Shown here: positions 24,497 to 33,257 of the stretch, piece after piece
Numbering within the stretch: the first letter of the stretch is position 1
How the letters are laid out: each line of letters opens with the position of its first letter
From: Microbispora sp. ZYX-F-249
Lineage (GTDB): Bacteria > Actinomycetota > Actinomycetes > Streptosporangiales > Streptosporangiaceae
Assembly (NCBI RefSeq): GCF_039649665.1
Contig: NZ_JBDJAW010000016.1
Span: forward strand, 62,001-126,000
DNA: 64,000 bases
Direction: 5' to 3'
Position numbers and translations under genes: made by a program
Notes under the pieces: generated by a model
Database searches by the model: none
Told to the model about the DNA's origin: nothing
What the model saw: only the letters and a program-made list of their open reading frames with translations

Positions 24497-25438
24497 ATGG
24501 CGGAGATGCTCGTCGAGGTGGTCCGGTCGGGGTTCGTCGAGTCGGTGCACCGGGCCCGCGTACACGTGATCGGGGCGGACGGCGCGCCGGCCCTGGTGTG
24601 CGGCGACACGTCGAGCCTCGCGTCGCCGCGCTCGGCCATGAAGCCCCTGCAGGCGCTCGCGATGGTCCGGGCCGGCCTGCCGCTCGAGAACGAGCTGCTC
24701 GCGCTCGCCGCCGCGAGCCACAGCGGCGAGCCCTTCCACATCGACGGCGTACGGAAGATCCTGGCGGGCGCGGGTCTGGACGAGACGTTCCTGCGCTGCC
24801 CCGAGGACCTGCCCCTGGACGAGCAGGCGCGCCGTCAGGTGCTGCGGGAGCACGGCGACGCCCGCCGGATCCTCATGAACTGCTCGGGCAAGCACGCGGC
24901 GATGCTCGCCACCTGTGTGGTCAACGGCTGGCCGGTCGACGACTACCGCCACCCCGGCCACCCGCTGCAGCGGGCCATCCGCGCCACGGTCGAGGAGTTC
25001 ACCGGGGAGCGGGTCGCGGCGACCGGCGTGGACGGCTGCGGCGCGCCGCTGTTCTTCGTCTCGATGGCGGGGGTGGCGCGCGCGTTCCGCGGCCTCACGC
25101 TCGCCCCCGCCGGTACTCCGGAGCGGCGCGTCGCCGACGCCATGCGCGCGCATCCCGAGTGGACGAGCGGCACGACCCGGGCGGAGAACCTGCTGATGCG
25201 GGCCGTCCCCGGGCTGCTGGTGAAATCGGGCGCGGAGGCGTTCGACGCCTTCGCCGACGCCGAGGGCCGCGCCGGCGCCGTGAAGATCGTGGACGGCGGC
25301 GGCCGCGCCCGCGTGCCGGTGACGGTCGCCGCGCTGCGCGCCGCCGGAATCGACGCCCCGGAGCTGGCCGGCCTCGCGACCGCCCCGCTGTTCGGCGGCG
25401 GGGTCCCGGTCGGCGAGGTGCGGGTCCGTCCCGCCTGA
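24497..25438 (+). CDS. Asparaginase, RrAII/thermolabile family (PF06089 type)
   Basis: 313 residues. Motifs [22 protein letters not shown] and [10 protein letters not shown] mark the rhizobial-type asparaginase family rather than the EcA-I/II fold. [12 protein letters not shown] and [12 protein letters not shown] complete the domain. It should hydrolyse L-asparagine to aspartate and ammonia in the cytoplasm, as no signal peptide is present. The next gene is convergent, 14 bp away. Confidence 0.88.
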   Translation: MAEMLVEVVRSGFVESVHRARVHVIGADGAPALVCGDTSSLASPRSAMKPLQALAMVRAGLPLENELLALAAASHSGEPFHIDGVRKILAGAGLDETFLRCPEDLPLDEQARRQVLREHGDARRILMNCSGKHAAMLATCVVNGWPVDDYRHPGHPLQRAIRATVEEFTGERVAATGVDGCGAPLFFVSMAGVARAFRGLTLAPAGTPERRVADAMRAHPEWTSGTTRAENLLMRAVPGLLVKSGAEAFDAFADAEGRAGAVKIVDGGGRARVPVTVAALRAAGIDAPELAGLATAPLFGGGVPVGEVRVRPA

Positions 25439-25452
25439 CGGCTGCCCGGGAT

Positions 25453-27060
25453 CTACAGGGAACGGAACTGGCGGGAGGTCGAGATCGCCCCGGAGGTGGT
25501 CATGACGAACGTCCGCATCGAGTCGGCGAACCTGGACAGGTCCCACTCGGCCGGGCCCTGGTACCAGTACAGGTGGTCGGTCTGCCGTCCGTTGCCGTTG
25601 AACGAGCCGACCACCCGCGCCCACCGGTCCACGCTGTCGAAGATCACCGCGTACGGCAGGTAGCGGGAGAACAGTTCCACGCGCTGGCCGGCGGGCACGT
25701 CGTCGACGTTCGCCCCGGCGAGGTACTCCCGGAACCCGAGCGTGTGCGCCAGGGCCGCGGCGCCCTGCGCCGTCTTGGCCGGCATGTACTGGGCGCCGAA
25801 GGCCAGCGCGGCCCCCGCGATGATCAGGGCGAGCCCCAGCAGGCCGTACGCCGTGAGCCAGGCGAGCAGGACGGTGGCGGCCACTCCGAGCGCGACGACG
25901 GCCAGGCCGAGGGTCGTCCAGCGGGACCGGGTGGAGTCGGGCCGCCGTGCGAACCAGCCCTGCGCCACGACGTCCTGGTACAACGCGTCGCGCACCGTCG
26001 CCAGACGGGTGGCGAACGACCCGTGCAGTTCGGACAGCAGCACCCGGTCGCGGCCGTCGAAGATCGCGTCGTAGAGGGCACGCTCGTACGGCAGCAGGTC
26101 GCCGATCCTGGCGCCGGGCAGCTTGACCAGGCACCAGTCCGGGGTGTCGTAGGTCTGCCGCGGCTGTTCGTCGATCCGCAGGTAGTTGCGCACGGCGAGG
26201 TCCACGATCGTCGCGGTCACGTCGACCACGTCGGCCTGTTCGTCGAACAGCGTGCCGATCTGCCCGGGGCGCACGCCGTCCGGCGGGCTGAAGTGCCCGT
26301 TGCGGTGGCCGCTGACCGGGGCGGACTCGCTGCCGACCACGCGGGCGTCGCGGCCCCGCGTCCAGTACAGCAGCCCCACGCCGCCCAGCAGCAGCACCAG
26401 CAGCGCCGCCAGACTGCCGCCGGTCACCGCGTTCAGCGTGAACGCGGTGGACAGTTCGAACCTGCGCTCGAGGATCGGCCGGGCCCCCGTCGCGCCCTTG
26501 GGGTAGCCGACGACGACCGTCAGCGTCTGGCCCTCCCCGAGGCCCTGCTGCTCGAAGGTGGAGGTGGCGCCGGTCTCCTCGACCGAGGCGCCGGTGCAGG
26601 CGATGGCCGCGCTGAGCTCACCGGCGAAGCACGACAGGTTCTGCACCCGGCCGGGTCCGGTCACGGTGACGACGGCCTCCTGCACGGGGCCGGACACCGC
26701 GAACCAGCGCAGTTCCTCGCCCGACGCCGTGGGCGTCACGGCGCCGGCCACGTCGTACTCCACCGTGCCCTTGAACGTCAGGGTCTTCCCGTCGTACGAG
26801 CCGCCCTTGACGTTCGTGATGCGGTAGACGCGGTCGTGGCCGTCGTCGTACCGGGTCCGGGTGAGCGGCGTGCGCCGCACCGTCTCGCCGGCGGGGGTGA
26901 TCGTCTCCTTCACATGGAGCACGCCGTTCGAGCGGAGCTCCAACGTCACCTCGTCCTTGGCGACGGGTGCGGAGGCGGCCGAGGCCACGGCGTGCGCGGG
27001 GGATGCGGCGAGGACGGCGAGCAGTGCCGCCAGCCCGAGCCGGCGCGCGAGATCCACCAT
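25453..27060 (-). CDS. DUF2207 membrane protein with signal peptide
   Basis: 535 residues from the ATG at 27060, which follows TAGGGT by 8 nt. A cleavable-looking signal ([19 protein letters not shown]) leads into an outer beta-rich DUF2207 domain ([19 protein letters not shown]). A helix follows ([18 protein letters not shown]), then a cytoplasmic helical region ([20 protein letters not shown]), two more helices, and a C-terminal domain with [21 protein letters not shown]. The family is widespread and of unknown function, thought to act in the cell envelope. A longer start nine bases upstream is possible. Confidence 0.88.
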   Translation of the reverse strand: MVDLARRLGLAALLAVLAASPAHAVASAASAPVAKDEVTLELRSNGVLHVKETITPAGETVRRTPLTRTRYDDGHDRVYRITNVKGGSYDGKTLTFKGTVEYDVAGAVTPTASGEELRWFAVSGPVQEAVVTVTGPGRVQNLSCFAGELSAAIACTGASVEETGATSTFEQQGLGEGQTLTVVVGYPKGATGARPILERRFELSTAFTLNAVTGGSLAALLVLLLGGVGLLYWTRGRDARVVGSESAPVSGHRNGHFSPPDGVRPGQIGTLFDEQADVVDVTATIVDLAVRNYLRIDEQPRQTYDTPDWCLVKLPGARIGDLLPYERALYDAIFDGRDRVLLSELHGSFATRLATVRDALYQDVVAQGWFARRPDSTRSRWTTLGLAVVALGVAATVLLAWLTAYGLLGLALIIAGAALAFGAQYMPAKTAQGAAALAHTLGFREYLAGANVDDVPAGQRVELFSRYLPYAVIFDSVDRWARVVGSFNGNGRQTDHLYWYQGPAEWDLSRFADSMRTFVMTTSGAISTSRQFRSL

Positions 27061-27068
27061 GAGCCGCA

Positions 27069-27074
27069 ACCCTA
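27069..27074 (-). promoter_or_regulatory. -10 box for the DUF2207 gene
   Basis: On the minus strand, TAGGGT ends 8 nt before ATG 27060. Confidence 0.45.
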
Positions 27075-27157
27075 TCGGTCCCGTTACTCCAACAGTGATC
27101 CGATATGGGTCACCGGACCGGTCAGGAATCGAGAAGCGCGGCGGACACCGCCGCCCG

Positions 27158-27163
27158 TAGCGT
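27158..27163 (+). promoter_or_regulatory. -10 box for the VOC gene
   Basis: TAGCGT ends 7 nt before ATG 27171; leaderless spacing. Confidence 0.5.
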
Positions 27164-27170
27164 CGTGGGC

Positions 27171-27587
27171 ATGGAACTCACCCTTCACTACTGCTACATC
27201 ACCGTCGACGACGGCGACGCCGCGCTCGCCTTCTACCGGGACGTGCTCGGCCTCGAGCTGCGGGGCGACGTCGGGTACGCGGGCGCGCGCTGGCTGACCA
27301 TGGGCCCGCCGTCGCAGCCCGACGTCAACATCGTCCTGGAGACCGTCAACGCCGACCCGGGCGCCTCCCCGGAGGACCTCGAGGCGCTGAGCCGGCTGCT
27401 CGCGAAGGGCATGCTGCGCGCCGTCGTCTTCGCCACCCCCGACTGCGACGCCACCTTCGAGAAGATCAGCGCGTCCGGCGCCGAGGTCCTGCAGGAGCCG
27501 GTCGACCAGCCGTACGGCGTCCGCGACTGCGCCTTCCGCGACCCGGCGGGCAACATGATCCGCTTCCAGCAGCTCGGCAAGGGCTGA
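27171..27587 (+). CDS. VOC-family (glyoxalase/bleomycin resistance-like) protein
   Basis: 138 residues with the paired beta-alpha-beta modules of the VOC fold (LHYCYITVDDGDAALAFYRDV and YGVRDCAFRDPAGNMIRFQQL). Metal ligands are plausible at the His near the N-terminus and the Glu/Gln at the strand ends. The substrate cannot be told from sequence; many such genes are single and uncharacterised. Confidence 0.85.
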   Translation: MELTLHYCYITVDDGDAALAFYRDVLGLELRGDVGYAGARWLTMGPPSQPDVNIVLETVNADPGASPEDLEALSRLLAKGMLRAVVFATPDCDATFEKISASGAEVLQEPVDQPYGVRDCAFRDPAGNMIRFQQLGKG

Positions 27588-27623
27588 CGCGACGCGCCCC
27601 TTCGGGGGCGTCGGCCGGATCGG

Positions 27624-27629
27624 TAGGGT
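27624..27629 (+). promoter_or_regulatory. -10 box for corA
   Basis: TAGGGT ends 8 nt before ATG 27638. Confidence 0.45.
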
Positions 27630-27637
27630 AGCCGTCC

Positions 27638-28609
27638 ATGGGACACACCCGGCTTTACCGGAACGGGAATCTGGAGGCCGAGGGCTTTCCGGTCGCCGAC
27701 GTCTCCGAGCATGTCAAGGACCCGTCGGCCGTGGTGTGGTTCGACATGTGCGCCCCCACCGAGGAGGAGCTGCAGTCCATCAGCGAGGAGCTGGGGCTGC
27801 ACGCCCTCGCGGTGGAGGACGCGCTGCAGCACCGGCAACGGCCCAAGCTCGACGTCTACGACAGCCACATGTTCCTGAGCGTCTACGCCGCGGCCTTCGA
27901 CGCCGAGTCGGGCCGGGTGCGGGTCGCGCCCGCGGCCGCCTTCGTCACGAAGAACGCGCTGGTCACCGTACGCCAGACGGACGACTTCTCCGCCGAGCAG
28001 GTGATCCGGCGCTGGGACGAGGGGGCGGACCTGGCCCGGCACGGCGTGGCGTTCCTCCTGCACGGCCTGCTCGACTACGTGGTGGACAGCCACTTCGAGA
28101 CCGTCGAGGCCATGGACGAGCAGGTGGAGGACCTGGAGGAGACGGTGTTCGGCGACCGGCCGGTCGGCCCGGAGGACCAGCGGCGCACGTTCGAGCTGCG
28201 CAAGAGCCTGGTGACGCTGCGGCGCATCGTGATGCCCATGCGGGAGGCCGTGAACTCCCTGGTGCGGCGCAACGGCCTGATCGGCGACGGTGAGATGGCG
28301 CCGTACTTCCAGGACGTGTACGACCAGGTGCTGCGGGCCACGGAGTGGACGGACTCGCTGCGCGACCTGGTCAGCAACATCCGCGAGACGCATCTGACCA
28401 TGCAGAGCAACCGGATGAACCTCATCATGAAGCGGGTGACGAGCTGGGCCGCGATCATCGCGGTGCCCACGCTGATCACCGGCTTCTACGGCCAGAACAT
28501 CCCGTTTCCCGGCTTTGGGCACCCGTGGGGCTTCTGGGCGTCCAGCGCGCTGATCGTCGCCGCCTCGGCCGCGCTCTACCGGGTGTTCCGGGCCCGCGAC
28601 TGGCTCTGA
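27638..28609 (+). CDS. corA: CorA-family divalent metal transporter
   Basis: 323 residues. A cytoplasmic alpha/beta domain and the long helix (HLTMQSNRMNLIMKRVTSW) are followed by two C-terminal membrane helices. At the pore entrance, where CorA has GMN, the sequence reads GFYGQNIPFPGF, so Met is replaced by Gln. This variant occurs in actinobacterial CorA-like proteins and could alter selectivity. Mg2+ or Co2+/Ni2+ uptake is inferred. It ends 7 bp from the convergent DUF2516 gene. Confidence 0.87.
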   Translation: MGHTRLYRNGNLEAEGFPVADVSEHVKDPSAVVWFDMCAPTEEELQSISEELGLHALAVEDALQHRQRPKLDVYDSHMFLSVYAAAFDAESGRVRVAPAAAFVTKNALVTVRQTDDFSAEQVIRRWDEGADLARHGVAFLLHGLLDYVVDSHFETVEAMDEQVEDLEETVFGDRPVGPEDQRRTFELRKSLVTLRRIVMPMREAVNSLVRRNGLIGDGEMAPYFQDVYDQVLRATEWTDSLRDLVSNIRETHLTMQSNRMNLIMKRVTSWAAIIAVPTLITGFYGQNIPFPGFGHPWGFWASSALIVAASAALYRVFRARDWL

Positions 28610-28616
28610 GCCCGGG

Positions 28617-28976
28617 TCACCAGGGACCGTACGGCCCCTGATTGCCGCCGCCGCGGTAGCCGTTGACCGCGGGCTTCACGTCGGCGAGGTAGATGCCCGC
28701 CGCGATGACGGCGGCGATCGTGAAGATGTTGGGCAGCCCCATCCCCATGCCCATGTAGTTGATCGCGCCGGCGAAGGTGAACAGCGTCGCGAGACCGAGG
28801 ATGATCAGCCAGAGCGGCTTGGTCTGCTTGCCGGCCGCGGGGAAGGCGCGTGAGGGGATCCGCAGGGCGTGCACCAGCGCCCAGCCGGACAAAACGAAGG
28901 CCCCGACGGAAAGCAGCCAGAAGATGATGTCGAGGATGCCGTACAGCCCGAACAATGGACTCTCCCACACGGTCAC
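28617..28976 (-). CDS. DUF2516 membrane protein
   Basis: About 119 residues with three helices (LYGILDIIFWLLSVGAFVL, LWLIILGLATLFTFAGAINY, IFTIAAVIAAGIYLADVKP) and a Gly-rich tail. DUF2516 genes lie beside hbhA and an XRE regulator in mycobacteria (Rv0476-Rv0475-Rv0474), and the same order is seen here. The function is unknown. The start is uncertain: GTG at 28976, GTG at 28970 or an upstream ATG at 29015 are all in frame. Confidence 0.75.
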   Translation of the reverse strand: MTVWESPLFGLYGILDIIFWLLSVGAFVLSGWALVHALRIPSRAFPAAGKQTKPLWLIILGLATLFTFAGAINYMGMGMGLPNIFTIAAVIAAGIYLADVKPAVNGYRGGGNQGPYGPW

Positions 28977-29075
28977 GGTCGCTGACGCCCCCAGACTAAT
29001 GGGCGGTGCCGACACATGGCGCGGGCGCCGGAGGCCGGTTGCCGGGAACGTCCCACCCGCGGGCGGAACAGACGA

Positions 29076-29113
29076 CGGCGGCCCGCCTCCCCGTGCGGGA
29101 AGGCGGGCCGCCG
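29076..29113 (-). terminator. Terminator of hbhA-like gene
   Basis: CGGCGGCCCGCCT (29076-29088) pairs with AGGCGGGCCGCCG (29101-29113) in a strong 13-bp stem just after the minus-strand stop. Confidence 0.75.
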
Positions 29114-29138
29114 CGGTGTCACACGCGCGGGCCGCGGA

Positions 29139-29507
29139 TCAGCTCTGGGCCGCGGTGGTGGTGCGGGTGCGGCCGGTCGAGGGCCGCTTGGCGGTGGTCT
29201 CGGCGGCGATCGCCGGCTCGGCGGTCTCCGAGACCTCCGTCAGCTCCAGCGCGGCCTCGCCGCTCACGCGGCTGACGACCTTGCGGCCACGGGTGGCCAG
29301 GTCGTCGTACAGCCGGGTGACGCGGGCGGCGGCGGCGTCGGCGTACCCCTTGGCCTTCTCCGGGAGGTCCTTGGCGACGGCCTCGGCCCTGTCCTGCACG
29401 GTGCTGGCGTAGGCGCGGGCCTTCTCCACGGCGAAGTCCCCGGCGCCGGTGAGCGCGTAGAACGGCTTGGACTCCGTGATCTTCTTGGCCTGGGTCGTGA
29501 TGGTCAT
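29139..29507 (-). CDS. HbhA-like heparin-binding hemagglutinin homolog
   Basis: 122 residues. The body is almost all helix (FAVEKARAYASTVQDRAEAV, LPEKAKGYADAAAARVTRL), as in mycobacterial HbhA, and the C-terminus carries Lys/Arg/Thr-rich residues (AKRPSTGRTRTTTAAQS) instead of the long Lys-Ala-Pro tail. The adjacent XRE regulator and DUF2516 genes reproduce the mycobacterial neighbourhood, which supports the call. Adhesin activity should not be assumed; a role in membrane or lipid-body coating is also reported in the family. Confidence 0.75.
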   Translation of the reverse strand: MTITTQAKKITESKPFYALTGAGDFAVEKARAYASTVQDRAEAVAKDLPEKAKGYADAAAARVTRLYDDLATRGRKVVSRVSGEAALELTEVSETAEPAIAAETTAKRPSTGRTRTTTAAQS

Positions 29508-29510
29508 GGG

Positions 29511-29945
29511 CTATCCTTCCCTCGAATCCGGTGCAATGCCGTCGCGCGGGGGAACCGGGTCGTCCCCGAGATGCTCAGCCGATTGCGGCGGCTGGGCGGT
29601 GTCGGCCCGGTTCTCCTTGCGGAACGATTCATAGATATCGATCAGCACCTGGCGTTGCCGCCCGGTGAGTGTGACGTCGGCCCGGATCGCGGCCAGCACG
29701 TCACTGTGCGGCTCGCGGTCCTCGATGAGGCCGGCCTGTACGTAGAGCGCCTGGGCGGAGATCTGCAGACCCTTCGCGATCTGGTTGAGAATCTCCGCGC
29801 TCGGCTTGCGCAGGCCCCGTTCCACCTGGCTCAGGTAAGGGTTGGACACACCGGCCTGCGCGGCGAGCTGGCGAAGCGAGATCTTCGCCTGCTGCCGCTG
29901 CTGGCGGATGTACTCACCGAGCGAGGTGACCTTGGGCAGTTCCAT
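29511..29945 (-). CDS. XRE-family transcriptional regulator
   Basis: 144 residues. An N-terminal Cro/C1 helix-turn-helix (LRQLAAQAGVSNPYLSQVERG) is followed by helices and a disordered acidic tail. It is the ortholog of Rv0474 by context, being the gene before hbhA with only 3 bp between, so the two form an operon. A perfect TTGCAATTGCAA palindrome at 29970-29981 overlaps its -35 region and may be its own operator. Confidence 0.88.
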   Translation of the reverse strand: MELPKVTSLGEYIRQQRQQAKISLRQLAAQAGVSNPYLSQVERGLRKPSAEILNQIAKGLQISAQALYVQAGLIEDREPHSDVLAAIRADVTLTGRQRQVLIDIYESFRKENRADTAQPPQSAEHLGDDPVPPRDGIAPDSREG

Positions 29946-29952
29946 GCCCCCA

Positions 29953-29981
29953 GTCTGCCTCGCACTGCTTGCAATTGCAAA
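29953..29981 (-). promoter_or_regulatory. Promoter and palindromic operator of the XRE-hbhA operon
   Basis: On the minus strand: -35 TTGCAA (29981-29976), 17-nt spacer, -10 CAGACT (29958-29953), then 7 nt to the ATG. The -35 box is half of the 12-bp palindrome TTGCAATTGCAA (29970-29981), so repressor binding there would block the promoter. Confidence 0.55.
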
Positions 29982-30029
29982 CTGAGCGGCTAACGCCAGC
30001 TAGCGCCCATGGTTCGGCAAGGAAACGCT

Positions 30030-30944
30030 TCAGCCGGGAAGCAGCCAGAGCAGCGGGGCGCTGGTGGCGAGCACCACCGATCCCGCCAGGATCAGGAAGC
30101 GGTGGGTGATCGGGAGTGCCACCTCGGGCCGTACGAGCCGGTCGACCCGGGCCATCACGCTCGACGGCGCGGACGCGCCGAGCGCGCCCTGCGGCGTGGG
30201 CAGCGCGGCCGAGGTGCCGAAGCGCAGCAGGGCGGTGGCCAGCCTGCGCGGGCAGCACCGCTGCCGGGCGCGGTCGTCGGCGGCCATCTCGACCAGCAGC
30301 TCGACCGACTCCTGCGCGTCGCCGACCAGCTTCGACCAGGGCAGCGCGCGGCGCAGCGCGGCGAACGGCAGCAGCACCAGGTCGTGGCGTTCACGCACGT
30401 GGGCGGCCTCGTGCGCCAGCACGGCCTCCAGCTCCGCGGACGACAGCAGGTGCAGCGTGCCGTCGCTGATGACGACCTGCGACTTCAGCCCGGGCAGGCA
30501 GTAGGCGGCGGCGCCGGGGAAGTCGACCACCCGCACCCCGGGCACGGCCGGCTCGTCCCGGGCGACCAGCGCGAGCAGCAACCGGTGGCGGCGGCGGGCC
30601 CGCAGCGTCTGCGCCCCGGCCGCGAGCGGCAGGGCGATCAGCACGGCGAGCAGCGACAGGCCGGCGACCAGCGCGGCCAGCCGGAGGTAGTCGTGCGGCG
30701 TCCGCACGCCGAACTCCACGCTCAGCAGGAACTCCCCGAGCCCGTGGACGACGCCCTTGCGGTAGGGGTCGAGCGCGAAGGCGAGCAGGGCGCCGGTGGA
30801 GGCGAGCCCCCAGGTCAGCCCCAGTGACTGCCACAACAGGATCGCCGTGCGCGGGGCGCGCCAGGTCCAGCGCGCGAAGGTCAGCCGCCACGCGGCGACC
30901 GCGCAGATCATGGCGAGCGCCGCTAAGACCGCCGCCGCGATCAC
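30030..30944 (-). CDS. M56-family membrane metallopeptidase (BlaR1-like core)
   Basis: 304 residues with helices at both ends and the zinc site VLAHEAAHVRERHD (HExxH) in the cytoplasmic loop. It lacks the penicillin-binding sensor domain of BlaR1. It overlaps the BlaI-like gene by four bases (GTGA). In related pairs the peptidase cleaves or inactivates BlaI when the cell envelope is disturbed. Cleavage of BlaI here is inferred from that pairing. Confidence 0.88.
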   Translation of the reverse strand: MIAAAVLAALAMICAVAAWRLTFARWTWRAPRTAILLWQSLGLTWGLASTGALLAFALDPYRKGVVHGLGEFLLSVEFGVRTPHDYLRLAALVAGLSLLAVLIALPLAAGAQTLRARRRHRLLLALVARDEPAVPGVRVVDFPGAAAYCLPGLKSQVVISDGTLHLLSSAELEAVLAHEAAHVRERHDLVLLPFAALRRALPWSKLVGDAQESVELLVEMAADDRARQRCCPRRLATALLRFGTSAALPTPQGALGASAPSSVMARVDRLVRPEVALPITHRFLILAGSVVLATSAPLLWLLPG

Positions 30945-31297
30945 TCTTCCTCCAGCTCCGTGAGGGCTTTCAGCAGGATCTCGGCTTCCGATCCGGAGAC
31001 GGCGCGGGCGAAGCGGGTCAGCGCCGCGTCACGGTCGCCGGTCATGTCGAGGGCTTCGAGCATCAGCTCGGCGACGTACGCGTCACGGCTCGCGGCGGGC
31101 TGGTAGCGCCACGCGCGGCCGTCGCGGGTGCGGGTGAGGAAGCCCTTGCGGGCCAGCCGGTCGAGCACGGTCATCACGGTCGTCGGCGCGAGGTCGCGGT
31201 CCTCGATGAGGCGTCCCACCTCGCGTGCGGTGAGCGGGGCGTTCTCCGCCCAGAGGATGTCCATGATGCTGCGTTCGAGCTCTCCCAGTCCCTTCAC
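30941..31297 (-). CDS. BlaI/MecI-family repressor
   Basis: 118 residues from GTG 31297. A winged helix (LERSIMDILWAENAPLTAREV, TTVMTVLDRLARKGFL) is followed by the dimerisation helices (LMLEALDMTGDRDAALTRFA). TAGGCT ends 7 nt before this start, so it is leaderless. The promoter is covered by two tandem CTAC-N5-GTAG sites. It most likely represses its own operon and may affect the divergent macrodomain gene. Confidence 0.9.
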   Translation of the reverse strand: MKGLGELERSIMDILWAENAPLTAREVGRLIEDRDLAPTTVMTVLDRLARKGFLTRTRDGRAWRYQPAASRDAYVAELMLEALDMTGDRDAALTRFARAVSGSEAEILLKALTELEEE

Positions 31298-31304
31298 GTC
31301 TTTA

Positions 31305-31335
31305 AGCCTACTCGGGGTAGTACTACGTCCCGTAG
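31305..31335. promoter_or_regulatory. BlaI-type double operator and -10 box
   Basis: CTACTCGGGGTAG (31308-31320) and CTACGTCCCGTAG (31323-31335) are two CTAC-N5-GTAG inverted repeats separated by 2 bp. The minus-strand -10 box TAGGCT (31310-31305) touches the first site. GTAGTACTAC, a perfect 10-bp palindrome, bridges the two. Spacing and sequence resemble BlaI boxes (TACTA...TAGTA). Confidence 0.6.
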
Positions 31336-31348
31336 AGAGGGGAGAGGC

Positions 31349-31867
31349 ATGAAAATCGTTCTGGTCGAGGGAGACATCACCGAGCAGCGGGTGGACGCGA
31401 TCGTCAACGCCGCCAACTCGTCCCTGATGGGCGGCGGAGGGGTGGACGGCGCCATCCACCGGCGCGGCGGCCCCGAGATTCTGGAGGAGTGCCGGGCGCT
31501 GCGCGCGTCCCGGTACGGCAGGGGACTGCCGACCGGTCAGGCCGTCGCGACCACCGCCGGCCGCCTGCCCGCGCGGTGGGTGATCCACACGGTCGGGCCC
31601 GTCCACTCGCGGAGCGAGGACCGATCCCATCTGCTCGCCTCCTGCTATCGGGAGTCGCTCGTCGTCGCCGACACGCTGGGCGCCGGCACGGTGGCGTTCC
31701 CCGCGATCTCCACGGGGATCTACCGGTGGCCGGTCGAGGACGCCGCCCGCATCGCGATCACCGCGGTGCGGCAGGCAGCCCCCGCCGTGGTGGAAGAGGT
31801 GCGCTTCGTGCTGTTCAGTACCGCAGCCTATGCGGTGTTCGAGACGGCCCTACAGGACATCGGATAA
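31349..31867 (+). CDS. Macrodomain protein (O-acetyl-ADP-ribose deacetylase-like)
   Basis: 172 residues, the YmdB/MacroD length. The ligand-binding loops are VNAANSSLMGGGGVDGAIHRRGG and PAISTGIYRWPVEDAA. The NAANS and GGGGVDGAI motifs include the residues used to hydrolyse O-acetyl-ADP-ribose or ADP-ribosyl-Glu. The divergent BlaI box lies just upstream, so its expression may be linked to the BlaI regulon. The start has GGAGAGG 2 nt upstream, which is tight. Confidence 0.92.
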   Translation: MKIVLVEGDITEQRVDAIVNAANSSLMGGGGVDGAIHRRGGPEILEECRALRASRYGRGLPTGQAVATTAGRLPARWVIHTVGPVHSRSEDRSHLLASCYRESLVVADTLGAGTVAFPAISTGIYRWPVEDAARIAITAVRQAAPAVVEEVRFVLFSTAAYAVFETALQDIG

Positions 31868-31884
31868 GCATTGGGCCAAAACTT

Positions 31885-32409
31885 TCACAGCCACTTGAGC
31901 ATGTAGATCTCGTCGCGGTCGTCGCCGGGGGCCACCCGGATCGAGCGGGGCACCCGGCCGACCTCCCGGTAACCCACGCTCGCGTAGAAGCGGTCGACCC
32001 CGGTGCCGCCGCGGCAGGTGAGCTGCAACGCCTCCAGGCCGAGCGACCTGGCGGCGTCGTCGGCGGCGAGCAGCAGCGCCCTGCCGTACCCCCTGCCCTG
32101 GTGCTTGGGGTGGACCATGACCCGCAGCAGCCAGCGCCAGTGCGCCCGCAGGCCCGAGCCGTTGTCGCCCAGGATGAGCCAGGCGCCCACGCCGTCGTCG
32201 TCGAATCCGGCGAGGAGGCTGTCGGGGGCCTGCGGCCCGCCGGCGGAGCGGGTGCGGGCGAACGCCTTCTCCGCGGTCGGCCTGATGTCGTCCGGCGTCA
32301 CGGGAGGCACGAAGCCCACCGCGCCGTCCGCGTTGGTCACCTCCGCCCAGCAGCTCAGGAGCTCCTCGAAGAGCTCGGGGGTCATCTCCGGGTCGAGGAC
32401 GAAGCGCAT
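31885..32409 (-). CDS. GNAT-family N-acetyltransferase
   Basis: 174 residues. The acetyl-CoA loop is LLRVMVHPKHQGRGYGRALL (Q/RxxGxG/A) with the typical C-terminal DRFYASVGYREVGR. The substrate is unknown. ATG 32409 is preceded by TAACGT at leaderless spacing. Confidence 0.88.
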   Translation of the reverse strand: MRFVLDPEMTPELFEELLSCWAEVTNADGAVGFVPPVTPDDIRPTAEKAFARTRSAGGPQAPDSLLAGFDDDGVGAWLILGDNGSGLRAHWRWLLRVMVHPKHQGRGYGRALLLAADDAARSLGLEALQLTCRGGTGVDRFYASVGYREVGRVPRSIRVAPGDDRDEIYMLKWL

Positions 32410-32416
32410 GGCCGGG

Positions 32417-32422
32417 ACGTTA
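32417..32422 (-). promoter_or_regulatory. -10 box for the GNAT gene
   Basis: On the minus strand, TAACGT ends 7 nt before ATG 32409. Confidence 0.5.
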
Positions 32423-32437
32423 TCAACCCGCCCGTCG

Positions 32438-33247
32438 TCAGCCGCGGGGGGAGAGGCTGCTCCAGGGCAGGGTGAGCTCACCGAGCCTCCAGCGGCCGGG
32501 GCCGCCGGTCGGCGGCGTCGCCTCCACCGGCCAGTCCCGCGCCAGCAGCTCGGCCGTCCTCATCCAGCGCTGCCGGGTGCCGTACGCGCCGAAGGAGGCG
32601 CAGGTGGCCCAGGCGCGGTCCCAGTCCGTCAGGAACGCGTGGATCCGCTCGCCGGGCACGTTGCGGTGGATCAGCGTCTTGGGCAGGCGCTCGGCCAGGT
32701 CGGAGGGGCGTTCGAAGCCGGTGAAGCGGGCCGCGAAGGTGAGCGTGCGCGGTCCCTCGGCGCCGAGCGCCACCCAGGTCGCCCGGTGGCCGACCTCCGA
32801 GCAGGTGCCCTCGACGAGCACGCCCGAGGGATGCAGACCGGCCCGCAGCAGATCCCAGTGCTCCCACGCCTCGGCCTCGCCGTACTGTCGCAGCACGTTG
32901 AAGGCGCGCACGATCATCGGCGGGCGGGGCACCGGCAGCTCGAACCCGCCCCTGACGAACGTCAGCCCCTCCCGCTCGTACGGCTTGGCCGCCGCGACCC
33001 GCTCGGCGGCGATCTCCACGCCCACCACCTCGACGGTGGGGCAGACCCGGCGCAGCCGTGTGAACAGCTCGGTCGTCGTGGTGTGGGACGCGCCGTAGCC
33101 GAGGTCCACCACCAGCGGCGCCGTCCCCGCGCGGGCCGAGCGCAGCAGCGGGCCGTACACGGCGGCGATCCAGCGGTCGCAGCGGCGCAGCCGGTTGTGC
33201 CCGGTGGTGCCCCGCGTGACCGTCCCGACGGGCCGGACCGGTCTCAT
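32438..33247 (-). CDS. Class I SAM-dependent methyltransferase-like protein
   Basis: 269 residues. [18 protein letters not shown] is a SAM-binding motif I, with [13 protein letters not shown] as motif II. The protein matches, by context, a family conserved near mshA in actinobacteria, downstream of the SDR gene. The substrate is not known. It starts 10 bp after the SDR stop, so both belong to one minus-strand unit. Confidence 0.82.
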   Translation of the reverse strand: MRPVRPVGTVTRGTTGHNRLRRCDRWIAAVYGPLLRSARAGTAPLVVDLGYGASHTTTTELFTRLRRVCPTVEVVGVEIAAERVAAAKPYEREGLTFVRGGFELPVPRPPMIVRAFNVLRQYGEAEAWEHWDLLRAGLHPSGVLVEGTCSEVGHRATWVALGAEGPRTLTFAARFTGFERPSDLAERLPKTLIHRNVPGERIHAFLTDWDRAWATCASFGAYGTRQRWMRTAELLARDWPVEATPPTGGPGRWRLGELTLPWSSLSPRG

Positions 33248-33257
33248 GTCCCCGCGC

